Assembly (NCBI GenBank): GCA_963170055.1
Contig: CAUJGJ010000332.1
Span: 2,471,001 to 2,535,000 of the forward strand
Length of the DNA stretch: 64,000 nucleotides
From: Halisarca cf. caerulea
Lineage: Eukaryota > Porifera > Demospongiae > Chondrillida > Halisarcidae
Reading direction: 5' to 3'
This document shows, in pieces, positions 39,409 to 51,548 of this stretch (positions within the stretch are counted from its first letter, which is position 1; each line of letters starts with the position of its first letter). Below the pieces are notes generated by a model. The model was not told where the DNA came from. It did not search any database and saw only the letters and a program-made list of their open reading frames with translations. The translations under genes and the position numbers were made by a program.

Positions 39409-42400
39409 CTATTAATACAGCATTCTATTCTGCTTAATTCTTACCAGCTGCTCTTTAGTTGGTTTCAAACCATCCACCTGAACCTGAAAGAACAAACGCA
39501 AATGTCACTGAAACATGCGTACATATTACATGTGCTAAAGGTACATGTAAATTCTACCCAACTTACTTCAGCATATGTATACTTCAATGCAGCTAATACT
39601 TGAAGCTGATACAGATCAGACTGGCAAATAGGATTGTCTTTTAGTGCTAACTTCCTCATATTTTGCAGTTCACCAAGATGACAAACCTCTGCTACCTGTA
39701 TTGAGTTAAGACATGTGACACATAAACTGCTACCAGTCTAGCGTACAAACCCCTTACAGCTCACAACAACAACAGGTGTTAGAACACAGAATATAGTGCT
39801 ATACATACATACAGGACGCATATGTGACAAAATAAACTAACATCACTAATAATGTTAGCCATTAGATTTAGCTCTTCCAAGGAATACATTTTTTGGAAAC
39901 CTGAAAGAGGAAAATGAGCCACTGATTAGTAAACCACGCACTCTGAATAATACACTGCTCACCTTCGAGTGACCTAAGCTTATTAGCAGCAAGATTGATT
40001 GCTTTAACATTGCCAATTCTTGCATGTAGTTCACTGGTACTTTCAATGTCATTGTGTGACAGATCAAGAAACTTCAAGTTGTACAATTCCTACAAATACA
40101 TTCATAGAGACCAAACAATGAAGGCATTTACATAGATTTCTAACTAAGAACTGTAACTTACAGACAGATTTTCTATGACAGAGATCTTGTTATGACTCAG
40201 TATCAAATCCTCCAAATTTGGGAGTAGCACCTGAAGAGTGAAGAGTTACACATTGCAGACAACGCAATATGGCAACATTAGTATCGTATTCCACCTATTC
40301 TACCCAAACAATCATATTGAATATGACCATTATGTACGGCTCCAAGTTTGAACTTATACCAAAACAAAACTTACCATGGAAGAGTCAATCTCTGTTAGGC
40401 CATTAAATCTCAAGTCCAAAATCGTCAAAGAAGTCCACTGGCTGGTCTTTACTTCAGGACTTCTGGGATCTTCCACTACAGTCTCTAGAAAAGACACTGT
40501 GCGACGGCAGAAGAATTCCTGAAAGGGAAAAACGAATACCAAATACTGTGCCATGGCATTGTGATAAATCACAATCTGCTTCTACACAAATGTATACATA
40601 CATATGTACATAATCCACTGATAACTCTCAGCTATACATTCATATTGCGCATTAGTCTAAGGACTGGACTTCAAGATCATGACTGCCAACTGCTATGGCA
40701 ATTTCCATAACACTATTCCACCACTAGACAGTTTACAGATCAAATCCACTGTAGAGAACATACGTACCTTCATTGATGAAATGCCTCTGTGAATTTCAAG
40801 ACGCTGCAGGTGTGATCGCAGAGTATCAACGCCATGACAGTTCTGAATGTTAAACCCTTCCAACTGGATATAAAGATAGACAAACATCTTCACATGAAAG
40901 ATTAGTGCACATACACATGTACAAAACCCATAGAGCATGTACCAAACTCACCAAGCACTACACATAAAGCCACTTACAAGTAAAGCAGTTACAGACTTTA
41001 GGATAGACAAATCAAAGACTAATACTTCTTGAATAGCAAAATTTGGAGGAAGTTGTGGAGAAATCTGCAGACACAAACAAACTAATGCTGAAAAAACATG
41101 TATAAAAGACACATGGTGTATCCAATATAAAATCCACAGACACTAACCTTAATTCTCTTAAGCCTATACAGAAAGTCATACAGATGACCTAAATCATGCC
41201 TGTTTGGACCTACAAGAAAAGAGAAAATATTGAACAGACAAGTCTGAAAACCCAACAGTGGTACATTCTAACTAGTCTCGTGTAGCCCAGACCAATATTT
41301 CGCCTCCTTTCTTCAGGGACTATGATGTCACCGGTCGCCTTTATTCACCGAATAAAGGAGGTGAAGTAGTGATCTGAGTTACGCAAGACTACATTCCATG
41401 CAACAGGCAGATTCCTGTAAACCATTCATGCATATGCAACTTACCTGTTTCACTGTCAGGTAAGGTAAGCTGTTTGGTCACACAGTGAAGTTGAACAGGA
41501 GTTACATGTATAACTCGATCATCCTTCAACCAAACATCAGCTGGAGATGGCAAGAACTTAGTAAAATCATTACTAAGGAGAAACTAGATTAGGACTAACC
41601 TGTCTTTTGGATAATGTACAGCAGTTTTTGAATAACAGTAGAGATATCCTACAGCAGTTGAAAGTTCTCTCATATATAGTCAGAGATATTGTACAAGTTC
41701 TACACACTGTGGTGTGAGCTGGATAACTTACATAAAGCTTGTAATCCAAAAACTCCAATAATCTGGGAGGTGGAGGAGAGAGGGTCTGTATCAGGTATTG
41801 CAGGTAGCGCTCAAGGCTTATTTGACGCTTCTGAACAAATTCTGCACTGGTGTTTCCAAAGGCCTTCTTAGGGGGGAATAGGGTGCTATCCAGCATCGGG
41901 TGCTGCTTGAGGAGCTGTACAATGAGTTCAAGGACCAAACAATAAAGTAGCTGCAAATGCTTCATATTCTAAAGTTACACAATTGCAAAAGCCACACATG
42001 CACAAGTGTAACTTATTTAACCTCAAAAACAATATCCCATAATATTAACTTAACATTAAGGTAGCATTCATCTTGTATCAAATATCATGGAGACAGATTA
42101 GACAATCCTTTGTTAGGGGACGTTAGAGGATGTTATAATAATAATAATTTCTTATTTTGACTGGGTGGCCATTAGCCTGAGGCTACTACTAAGGCCTCCA
42201 GTACCCACACACTCGCTCACACACACATTCAAATTATATAAATCAATTTCAAATTGTTTGGTGGCTGCAGTAGGTCATCTTCCCAGCTGTCCCAGGTTGG
42301 TGGCAGGGGGGTGCAGGGAAAAAAAACCTCCAAATGGCACACAGGTGGAGTGGTGCCTTCTGTCCAATGCTTGACTGACTTCAGTGCTAACCTACTGAGC

Positions 42401-43107
42401 CACCAGCACCCCTCTTGATTAGTTTTAAAGAACTAATCAAGAAACTGTATCTAGTCTACCATGACCTAGTTGCTCAGGTCTAGTCTGGCCTGCTAGATCA
42501 TCAATACAGGTGGAGAGTACAGGCCTAAATCTGTGGTGCAGGGAAGGTCTAGCAAGCCAGATTAACTCAAGTCTAGGACAGGGAAATTATTCTGTTTTTA
42601 ATTATTGTATGCTATTATGCTATTTCAAAGAAAATCATATAACCTAGAATTGCAATATATTTTGTATCTGATGCCACATAGTACCACATGTCAAGAAATT
42701 GTGAAACTAAAACCACATAGTACGTGTCTCAGACTCTGTGGTGGTATCAACAGCATACTTTTACCACGCACAATGTACATGCCCTATGGTATTGTAAGAT
42801 GAAATAAATTACCACCAATCTCGCCACCAATATACCATACACAACTCAATGCCTCACTTCTACGTGCAGCGCATGGAACTCTTTGTATCGTTTTGATGTA
42901 CTCCATGTAGCCACTGGTGAATGCACCTTGATGTGATAGACCTGCAGTCAAAGATTAAACAAGTGAAGGATGTCAAGAAACAAGTAACATTGTAACAAAG
43001 CAGTGCACATTGACTACGTATGTCGTCGCTTTTGGAGTACAAGCAGGTGAGTCGAGGCATAGATATCCTGTACTCACGGTACGTAGACTCGCGTAGACTA
43101 GTAACAT
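34611..43107 (-). CDS. NISCH: Nischarin homologue (PX + leucine-rich repeats + C-terminal PH-like region)
   Basis: Eighteen exons agree in phase: 43078-43107, 42864-42941, 41732-41914, 41600-41648, 41445-41540, 41148-41209, 40978-41064, 40768-40863, 40375-40518, 40162-40230, 39963-40089, 39842-39900, 39567-39695, 39445-39483, 39041-39121, 37864-37936, 37069-37166 and 34611-36995. They give 1294 aa. The PX domain (YHIKVHSPVATWSTSKRYKE; LFPPKKAFGN) is followed by LRRs at ~228-403 (LILSHNKISVIENLSELYNL; LDLSHNDIES). The 795-aa last exon carries QQVNVGLFDLSLRI, near-identical to nischarin. Nischarin binds PI3P on endosomes and restrains Rac/PAK and integrin signalling. The first exon codes only ten residues, so the PX start is short and the start is the least certain part. 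The exon ending at 39041 uses a GC donor. Confidence 0.92.
38847..39033. mobile_element. MITE, (C)AGTGGAATCCCTC-ended, copy 8
   Basis: The left end is tagtggaatccctctaatcc (first base changed). The right end is its inverted match, followed by TA at 39034-39035. It lies in a nischarin intron and ends about 6 bases from the 5' splice site of exon 39041-39121. Confidence 0.75.
39351..39406. repeat. (CA)n microsatellite in a nischarin intron
   Basis: About 56 bases of pure CA repeat between the exons at 39041-39121 and 39445-39483. Confidence 0.95.
41273..41391. mobile_element. MITE, TAGTCTCG-ended (DUF6589-element type)
   Basis: 119 bp. The left end tagtctcgtgtagcccagac and the inverted right end match at roughly three quarters of ~40 positions. 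The flanks cattctaac (41264-41272) and cattccatg (41392-41400) agree at 6 of 9, consistent with a decayed 9-bp duplication. It lies in a nischarin intron. The ends resemble those of the DUF6589 element at 48805-51548. Confidence 0.65.
42481..42564. mobile_element. MITE, TAGTCTGG-ended
   Basis: 84 bp. The left end tagtctggcctgctagatca and the inverted right end (tctagcaagccagatta) match. The flanks gctcaggtc and actcaagtc agree at 7 of 9. It lies in a nischarin intron; a sister copy is at 58122-58194. Confidence 0.65.
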
Positions 43108-43497
43108 CTACGTATACGGTCAGGGTCACCCTAACAGCAGCAGAAACAATACCCGAGCGGGTGGGGTTGAGGAACGGATTGAATCGATTCCAAATCTCAT
43201 TACAGATACTAGTGATAATGTTAAACAACGACCCATGCTATACAATCTTACCGTATGTCTTGAAGAGCTGCTATAGGTAGAAATGAAGACACCACTGATT
43301 GTGGGCTTATCCAGAATGCGAGTCTGGATGAATAAGTTGTCTGAGGACTCGCTGGACATTACGAAAGCGGTCACGGCTAAAGGAGTGGCAGAAGCTAATC
43401 CGGAAAACCTTTCAAAACAGTCAGTTCTCCTCCCGCAAAATATGTTGAGACCACGCCTAACTTAATTGTGGGTATTTCGGGATTTTACTCGCGCGTC
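43108..43497. promoter_or_regulatory. Bidirectional promoter interval, nischarin and UTP23
   Basis: 390 bases separate the nischarin start (minus) from the UTP23 start (plus). It contains a plus-strand 60-codon open frame at 43283-43465 (starting MKTPLIVGLSRMRVW) that ends 32 bases before the UTP23 ATG. This could be an upstream ORF in the UTP23 leader, a small separate gene or chance. Confidence 0.55.
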
Positions 43498-45934
43498 ATG
43501 AAGGTGAAACGATATAAGCATGCGAAGAAAGTACTATCGTTTTACAAGAATACGTTCGGATACAGGGAACCATTCCAGGTCCTTGGTGAGTAGGTCCTTT
43601 CTGAGTATTGATTCAGTGGTACGGTAGTGTTTTAGGATGTTGTCTACATGCGTGCAGTGGACGGGACTTTCTGTCAAGCAGCATTGAAGGGGAAAATTTA
43701 CATCAAGGAGCAACTGCCCAAGTACTTTGGAAGCTCAGTCCAGTTAGGTATGCATTTCAGACTTGTCGTTTTCCTTGAGGAAGAGTAAGGTAAAGGGGGG
43801 TAATTTGAAACACAGTGGTAATTTGGAACAGGGCCTGTAACTCCTGTTGTGATTAAGTCACTCGGCCATCCTTGCCACTGCCAATCTCCCACTTCATGGA
43901 GACGATACAGACGAGAAGTAATGGATGTAGCTTGTGGTTGACACTGCTTTTGGCCTGACTGTTCCAAATTTCCCCACTTTACCTTGAGCCTTGACAATTG
44001 AACACACACAGAAGCTTTTGTATTAGGTTACCTTACTACCTTAGTATTTTCTCACCTCCTGTGTATGATTGAGGTGTAGCATATGTTATCAGGTGTCAAG
44101 ACTGGTAAATAGTTCCTGTACATGCATGCAACCGGTCTATGTTTTCTATTGTTGATATTGAGTCTTCATTAAAGTAGACAGCTGTCACCCACTTCTGCAC
44201 TTGTTTCTCTGTATTGTGCACTGTGCACTGTCTAGTCTCATACCCAGACCCTATTTTTCCCCTCCGTTTTCAAATGAGTGATGTCCGACCAATGACGTCA
44301 GTCAATTGAAAATGGAGGGGAGAATAGGGTCTGGGTACAAGACTATGAACTGTCAGGTACTGTGCACTGTCGGATACTATGCACTGTTAGGTACTGTGCA
44401 CTGTGCACTGTCAGGTACTGTGCACTGTAAGGTACTGTGTACTGTGCACTGTGCACTGTCAGGTACTGTGCACTGTGCACTGTCAGGTACTGTGTACTGT
44501 GCACTGTCACGTACTGTGTACTGTGCACTGTGCACTGTCAGGTACTGTGCACTGTGCACTGTCAGGTACTGTGTACTGTGCACTGTGCACTTTGGTGTGA
44601 CTTGGTGGTCACTAGTCCTTCCTCAAGATCATGCAGGCTCATTCAATGAATGTTCGTATATTGAAAGGTGTTGAATGTGTTCTTTTACTCCTTTTTGAAC
44701 AATGACTTGCGTACCTGCGTACTGTGTATTGTAGCACCAGTGCTGATATCCAATGCAGTATTGCTTGGATTGCCATCTTTAGCAACCGTACAGTAGAACT
44801 GGTTGTACATTTCTGAGGCAGTGAAAACGAGGTATTGACACCGTTAACCACCCAATATAAACAAGAAAATTAAGTTCTTAACATGCATAGCATGCATATG
44901 TGTGTGGAAGCACACGGAAAACAAGCATAACAAGGCAACATAAATGCTTTTATCCTTGATTAACTTTGTTCATGAGTTTAGTGACAATAGTTGGACAATG
45001 ATTTATGAAGATTTACGAGAATTCACTGTACATATGAAGTTTTTCCATGTTCACCGATGTACTGTATAACCTGTCTTACTGGCCACCTGTCTATAATCTC
45101 ACAGCAGGCACATCCATGGGGTGCTGCACATATGCCGTCGCACCTGCATACGTACATGTGTGTACAGAGACTACCTCGGAGTCTGTTTCAGAGGATGCAA
45201 TTACTTGTTCGTTTGATTGATCTTTGTCACAGTATATGTATATCATAACCATTATGGCACTGTTGTATACCCATGGTATGCAACAGTGCCATAACATATA
45301 TACGTATATATATATTTATATATATATTGTTATGCTTATTGTTATTGTTGTTATGCTTGTTTTCCGTGTGCTTCCACACACATATGCATGCTATGCATGT
45401 TAAGAACTTAACTTTCTTGTTATAACAGTGCCACAATATATATACGTATATATATTTATATATATACATGTACCTGCTCGTATTTGACACCTGCTGGAGT
45501 AGCACATAGTCCTAGAACATCGTCTCATAGCACTGTATGCGTGGATATTTACTGGTCCTTAATTGTATGATATTACTGAGGGCCTAACCTGAGGATATAT
45601 TTTACATTTTTCCAGTCACGACAAGATGTATTGCCGAGGAAATACGCTCTTTAGGGCAGGATTTTTATGGTGCATCCTTGGTAGCACAACGATTTTCTCA
45701 TCGAAACTGTGGACACACGAAGAAACGTGTGAATGCAACAGAATGTGTACTATCCATGATAGGTGCGTAAGCAGCTACAAGTATATATGTAGTTTCTTGT
45801 TCTTGGCTTTGAATGGAAACCCAATGGCATACATTTTTGTGTGTTACTCTGATTGTGCAGGTGAAAGCAATTCAAGTCATTTTGTAGTAGCATCACAAGA
45901 CAAAGATGTTCAAGAGAAATTGAGACTAATTCCT

Positions 45935-46005
<71 letters not shown>

Positions 46006-46037
46006 ACATGTTTACGGTATGAGTGTGTGTATGTGCT

Positions 46038-46108
<71 letters not shown>

Positions 46109-46646
46109 TATCTGCAAATTGCTTGCTTTGGTTTACTTAGGTGTAGCTCTGGTACACATTGTAAGGAATACTATTGTTCTAGAGAGCCCATCTGAGGAGT
46201 CTCACTCTAAGGCAGATGAGGTATGCTATGTATGTATGGATATTTTAAAGTGCATTTTGTGATGTACGTACTGTTTGTCCATTTTATGAATTGTATTGTG
46301 TATGTTCTTACGTACATGCAGCTAGTTGAATCAGTGACAGATTTAACGCACCACGAAAAAACAGTTGTAGAAGCACTTGATAAGGAGATAGAACAACACG
46401 AAGTTCAAAAGAGAAAAAGAAAGAAACCACATGGCCCTAATCCACTTTCCGTTAAAAAGAAAGCTAAGTCACATGCACCTATTCTAACAGCAAAGACATC
46501 CAGTAAAAACCAGGTTTGTGTGTTTAAATGGTTGTCTTGAAGCGTAAATAAAGGTGAAATTGTTTTTAATTGTCTTGTAGAGAAGAAGAGCAAGACAGAA
46601 GAAACTCAAGGTTATCAAACACCTTAGTACTACTGTCAAAGTTTGA
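43498..46646 (+). CDS. UTP23: rRNA-processing protein UTP23
   Basis: Seven exons agree in phase: 43498-43585, 43658-43747, 45616-45762, 45861-45935, 46141-46220, 46322-46513 and 46581-46646. They give 245 aa, close to the human length I recall. It opens MKVKRYKHAKKVLSFYKN, then VDGTFCQAALKGKIYIKEQL (PIN-like fold), RCIAEEIRSLGQDFYGASLV, ATECVLSM and HFVVASQDKDVQEKLR, and ends in a basic tail (KRKRKKPHGPNPLSVKKK). UTP23 is part of the small-subunit processome needed for early 18S rRNA cleavage in the nucleolus. A Cys that I recall in the human zinc-binding part (AQKC) is Phe here (AQRF). Exon 4's donor is the first GT of a (GT)n array. Confidence 0.94.
44233..44345. mobile_element. MITE, TAGTCTCATACCCAGACCCT-ended
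   Basis: 113 bp. The left end is tagtctcatacccagaccct, and the right end is its inverted copy with few changes over ~40 bases. The flanks tgcactgtc (44224-44232) and tgaactgtc (44346-44354) form a 9-bp duplication with one mismatch. It lies in UTP23 intron 2, within a minisatellite. Same end type as the DUF6589 element. Confidence 0.8.
44355..44595. repeat. Minisatellite built on 'gtactgtgcactgtgcactg'
   Basis: About 240 bases of short variable units (cactgtcaggtactgtg and gtgcactgtgcactgtca types), read open on both strands because it is almost stop-free. It extends a little upstream of the MITE at 44233. It lies in UTP23 intron 2. Confidence 0.85.
44860..45421. repeat. Near-identical 74-bp inverted repeat, 414-bp spacer
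   Basis: The arms at 44860-44933 and 45348-45421 are complementary at 73 of 74 positions. The spacer and right flank contain a related direct repeat ('cagtgcca..a..atatatacgtatatata') at about 45285-45330 and 45427-45470, and a small palindrome at 45256-45290. It lies in UTP23 intron 2. The near-identity suggests a recent rearrangement or young foldback element. Confidence 0.75.
45936..46108. repeat. Two (TG)n arrays forming the start of UTP23 intron 4
   Basis: TG runs at 45936-46003 and 46040-46107 with a short interruption. The first GT is the splice donor after exon 45861-45935. Confidence 0.95.
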
Positions 46647-46984
46647 TTTTTATTGCCTCTTTTTGTTCACAGACTTTCATAGTGATTTCCAGTGTTTGTT
46701 GGGTTTATTGCATCAATCAAGACACTTGAATACAATGTATGCATGTATGTATGAGCGTTGTAGCATAGATATTCAACCCAACACAGAGTATGATACTATC
46801 TATGATTACGTATACCGATCCAGGGAGACTTATCTAGGGCTGAATGTTAGTGTGATTTCAGGTCAATGTACTGCGTACACTAACGAATGTACATCTGTAC
46901 ATATCAATCAATCAATCAATCATCATTAATGTGTACACATGTACAGCCGACACTAGGGTAATGAGATACCCAACGAGGCACAAG

Positions 46985-48440
46985 ATAAAATAGAACCATA
47001 GATAAGTCAAATTATGCAACTGAAGCAGGCACACCACAACACACATAAGAGTTTTACAATCTTGTGATCTCTGCAAGCTAGGTCCACAATCACAGCAGCT
47101 TTTACATCTGTGCTCAAGTTGTTGAATTCATTGTTCAGTTCACCTGCAAGCACCTGCAATATTAATGGGTAGACACTGATTCGACCATACAGGGCAGCTC
47201 CACATCCAGTGGTATACATCCTCAATCATGCCGTTAGCACACTCCCGGCAAACTCGATCTTCTCGTGCTACTCCCTGCCACCTGCCTGTCTCCACTTGGA
47301 AGTGACCAGTGCCACCTCTCAGTTTCATGAACATAGAGCGGATGACCCTATCCTGCACTCACCAGCATCTCTGGGTTAAGCTAAGATCAAAGATCTTATT
47401 CAACAGACTCAGCTTGGGTTTAGTTACCATCTCTGCATGGTGCCATTCGGACATGATCCTTCTCTCAGCACAATTTTGCAGCATCCCTTGTAACTGTGAA
47501 CCATTGCAACTCCTCAATTCTTGGCAATTTACCAAATGGTTATTCCATCCAAATGCTATGAAACAACCCATGTAGTAGTTTTCTCATCCAACTGCCTCTA
47601 CTCACTGATAGAGTGTCCAAATTAAACCACTTTCTTTATGATACGGTTCTCATAATCAGGGTGGGTCTTCACTTCATGCCAAACGACACACATCTAACTC
47701 TAGCCTCCCAACACAGAGGAAGACTGCAGTCCATCTCTGCAAACAAGGATACTCTCGGGTGTGATCTAGCTACACCAAAGAACGATCTAAGAAATCTCAG
47801 TTGAAGCTGGTCTAAACACATGAGAGATGTGTTGCAGCCCCACACTTCAGAACCATAAAGGTTCACAGATTGCACCATGCATTCAAATAGTTTCTTGAAG
47901 TACTGACCAGAAAGCATTCCAACAGAAGTTCAAACACGTTGAAGGAGAAGGTTTGCCGCTCTCCTCCCAGCCTCCATTCTATCTACAAACATAATAATAT
48001 TATGTCATTCAAATCAAGAAATTCATTGATACAACACCCAAGATACTTATTGGAAGATACCAGAGGAATAACCTCACCATTGACGGCAAATTTGTCTTGA
48101 CATTGTTCACAAGATCTATCCCTGAAGTGGATAATTACACACTTCTCCACATTCACCCACATGCCCCACTCCTGACACCAGTCTTCCAGAACATGCAGGC
48201 TCTGTTTGAGAGTCTTAGCATCCTCCCCAAACAGGGAGGTATCAGTCTGCATATAAAAGACCTGGTATCTGAGTACTACCACTAGCCACTCCACACTGTT
48301 TTAGTGTTAGATCATCGATCAGCCCATTGATGTAGAGGGAAAACAGCATAGGGACTAAACACACCCTTGCCGAAGACCAACCCCAACGTGAACTAGAGGA
48401 TCACTATAAGCTGACCCGGCATCAACCTTAACCATACATA
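46985..48440 (-). pseudogene. Decayed non-LTR (LINE) retrotransposon, RT and C-terminal part
   Basis: On the minus strand, with frame breaks: a VGLRQGCV..PMLFSLYING block near 48330-48390, then SLFGEDAKTLKQSLHVLEDW and VNVEKC near 48100-48240 (the YADD box is decayed to MQTD). SNKYLGCCINE lies near 48030, NLYGSEVWGCNTS near 47850, and GGTGHFQVETGRW plus the Cys/His motif RECANGMIEDVYHWMWSC near 47230. It ends in DLACRDHKIVKLL near 47070. The layout fits the C-terminal half of ORF2 of a Jockey/CR1-like LINE. Truncated and dead. Confidence 0.8.
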
Positions 48441-48804
48441 CATTTGTATGTATGTAACATTATGTAATGTGTACATACATACTTCCAGGGTATTTGGCAC
48501 ACTAAACAAGATGAATTCAAAATAGCCCTACTGGACCTACTAGTTGTTATGTGCAGTGAAGTGCCTACAACAAAACCGGCATATGCGGTATACACACAGT
48601 TAACATGGTTTCCTGATGAGCAAGGCTCTGAAGTTTTGATGACCAGACATTAATTCTGGAAAGCATTCCTTTCAGAGAGCTTTCCAAGCAATTGGTGAGT
48701 TATTTTGATAAACATAAATGGCATGCAGCGGATTCTACACCAGCCATTTTAAACATGCATGTACAGTATACATGTGTCATCCTGATTGTACGGCAAGCTG
48801 TTTG

Positions 48805-51548
48805 TAGTCTCATGTAACACAGACCCGCTAGTCTAGCATTGCACAGACCCTCTTGCCTCCATTTTTTTATTATGACGACCAAATGACAAAACAAAAACGA
48901 AGAAAAGAAAACTTTTCCCGGCGAGAATAAAATGCCGGCCGGAAGTGGGGCTGAGAACGAGACTAGACTTGTTCTGGCCACAGAACATCGGTGGATAATT
49001 ATGTATATATGCAGTTGTCATGGTAATAATGATATTCATAAACTGAACGCATTGCTGATGCAAAGGCACTGTTCGCACAATCTTGCCGCCAGCCGCTCGC
49101 CGCTATACCAGAATTCACGATTTTGAAAATTGGTGAGGTGTGGACTGAAAAAATTGATATTTATGTAATATGTATATTTTACCCCAGGTTAGACAAGCTC
49201 ATACAACAGATCTTCGTCACTGGCAATATAAATCATTTTCAGGAAGTTTCTGCCGGCAGTGCCTTGATCTGCTACAAATGTCGTGATGACTTTGAAACCC
49301 TAGATAAGGTCGAATCTGATCGAAGCTAAAGCTCTTTGAATGAAGTTGACAATGTTTGTGGGCAATTAACCTTAGCGTGGTGTCATCAGCAACTAGACAG
49401 ACTCTGCTGTCATCAGAAAATGAACTGTCCATATAGAAGGAGACAACCTGCATGATCATCACGCTGATTTCAAAGGTGGTTGCACTCCCAAACGAATGTG
49501 TCCTGATGGTAGCTCCACACTTAGGCAGCATCTAAGAAGAGTCAGTTATGGCATTGAAGTTTCTTCTAAACCTTCCCCGAGTGTGCTGTAAGTATGTCAT
49601 GCATTGCATATATATCACTCTATAGCTGTGACAATTTCATTTTCTGATTCAGTACAATTTGTTCATTTGTGCATGTGCATATATGCATGTACTGTAGGTT
49701 ACTTATGGTTATGACCAACCAAATTCATATATTTCTTGAACACTCCACTGAGAAAACGTACGGCAAGGCAACTTGCTCGATGAAGCTATGGTGCAATGAT
49801 GACTGACTTTGGACAATCAGTGTACCACAGACATCTAATGCCTAATTTTATTGTGCAGACAATTTGCAAGGAAATACGGGCTTCTAAGTTTGGTTATAAT
49901 GACTCTTACATCTAAAGAGTTGCAATTTAAAGAAATTTACATGGAGTTCTCTGCTGGAGCAATTGAGAAATAACTTGCCCACTTTGCTATATTATTTTCT
50001 TTCTAAGCTGATCAGAAATCTTGATTCTAACAATTTAGCCGATTCTCTGTTTGCTATATCTTGTATCATCCTAAACAACAAAAATGTGTGTTTACTTCAA
50101 GGAGTGATTTTTGCTCTAATGTATGGTAATGGATGCAGCAAACAGGTTAGCATAATATTATATGATATCCATTACATACATGGACAGTATTGATTCCTAT
50201 ATGTGTCATTTATTTCGAATTCTGCAGATGTATATATGTCTATCTGCAACCTTTAGTCTGTGTCTCTCACACAAAGTAACTCTTAATGTGCATGATTGAT
50301 GACTTAATATGTAAAGATCATGATTATGTGATTGTGAGGCAATGGAGAAACGAAATAAAGGTATGTATTATTATAATTTTTGAACCATATGCATGCAGTG
50401 TGTACAAATCAAACCTGCATTGTATATATGCATATAAATGCATGTAGTGCCTGCATGGATTCAGAATTGAATGATGGCTTGCATGTGGGACTGTATGGAG
50501 GAAGGCATTGAACATGCTGAGTCAGAACATGCACATGAGTGCTAGCATAATGATCCAGAATCTTCATCAGTGGAATCAGATACAGAAGAGGGTGTATCTG
50601 AGCATGATATCTCGATCACTAAAGATGTCAATGAGGATGAGTCAGGTCAAATATATTATAATAATATTATATTAATATTCTATTAATTATTATTATTTTA
50701 AAATGCATGGTTACAAAAGTGCATTAATATTACAAGAAGCATGCATGCATGCAATTATATGATTGTAATTATAGGATTATTTATATACACAGGTCCTGTG
50801 GTAGAACACATGGATGAGGAGGACAATACATTGTCACCACCATACCAACAGGAGTCAGAAGAACCAGCAGCAACAGATGTAGCTGAGGACTGGATGGGAT
50901 ATGTCATTGTGGGTGATAACATAGACAAGAATATTCGACCATCTTTTCGGCAAATGGATCACACGAACATTTCACTTCATCACTTTACTGATTTTGCCTC
51001 AAAAGACAGGATAAATACGACAGAATGCCATCACTTGCCTGGTAATAGCTTTCTGGATGTTACATCCCTTCTACCATCAAAAGACGACATTGCTCACATG
51101 GAGGATGAGTTCTCTATATTGATTTCAAGGTATAATATTGTATGCATGCATGTAAATTTAACATGCATGCATGGTTTATTGTATATCGTATACTAAATAT
51201 AGGATTTTGGTTGAGAACATTAAAGAATTTTCTACAGCTAGCAAAAGTGTGACATGGCATATATCATCCAAATACACTGAAGAAATGGCCACCATATCAA
51301 TTACGTAGTACATGTAGATTGCAATTATTGCACTTCAATTATAATAACACATGCACTTTGGAATGGACTTGAATGCCATGTACCTTTAGTGCATGCATGT
51401 GTTGTTTTTTCTTACTCCTATGCAGATTCCCCTGGGCACCATCCAGTGTAATGAGAACAATTTAGAGGACATGTGTACAATATCGCCGACTAAATGACGT
51501 CATAATAAAAAATGGAGGCGAGAAGGGTGTGTGTGTTACACGAGACTA
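48805..51548 (+). mobile_element. TIR element enclosing a DUF6589 gene, 9-bp target duplication
   Basis: The left end (tagtctcatgtaacacagac, continuing 'cctccatttttt.attatgacg') and the right end at 51496-51548 are inverted copies over ~50 bases. A 24-base insertion, partly duplicating the end, sits in the left copy. The flanks agctgtttg (48796-48804) and agccgtttg (51549-51557) form a 9-bp duplication with one mismatch. Inside, in the plus orientation, lies a broken DUF6589 protein gene. The right TIR abuts the SSUH2 promoter region. Five small MITEs in this window share the TAGTCT end and a 9-bp duplication. Confidence 0.8.
49245..51480 (+). pseudogene. DUF6589 family protein, 3'-truncated copy
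   Basis: Coding blocks with splice-like borders: a Cys motif LICYKCRDDFETLDK near 49268; TLLYYFLSKLIRNLDSNNLAD through MYGNGCSKQ (about 49975-50144); an acidic exon near 50545-50645; VGDNIDKNIRPSF, SLHHFTDFASKDRI and LPSKDDIAHMEDEFSILISR (about 50793-51129); ILVENIKEFSTASKSVTW (about 51202-51305); and IPLGTIQCNENNLEDM (about 51426-51473). I recognise the GDN.DK..RP and KDRI signature of DUF6589. The second half of the domain, which should contain a GGDQ motif, is absent because the element's right end follows at once. Early frames contain stops, so it is probably dead. Confidence 0.75.

Noticed and set aside
44306..44674. 122-codon open frame of repeated CALCTVRY-type peptide, and its minus-strand partners
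   Set aside because: A minisatellite in UTP23 intron 2, open on both strands by composition.
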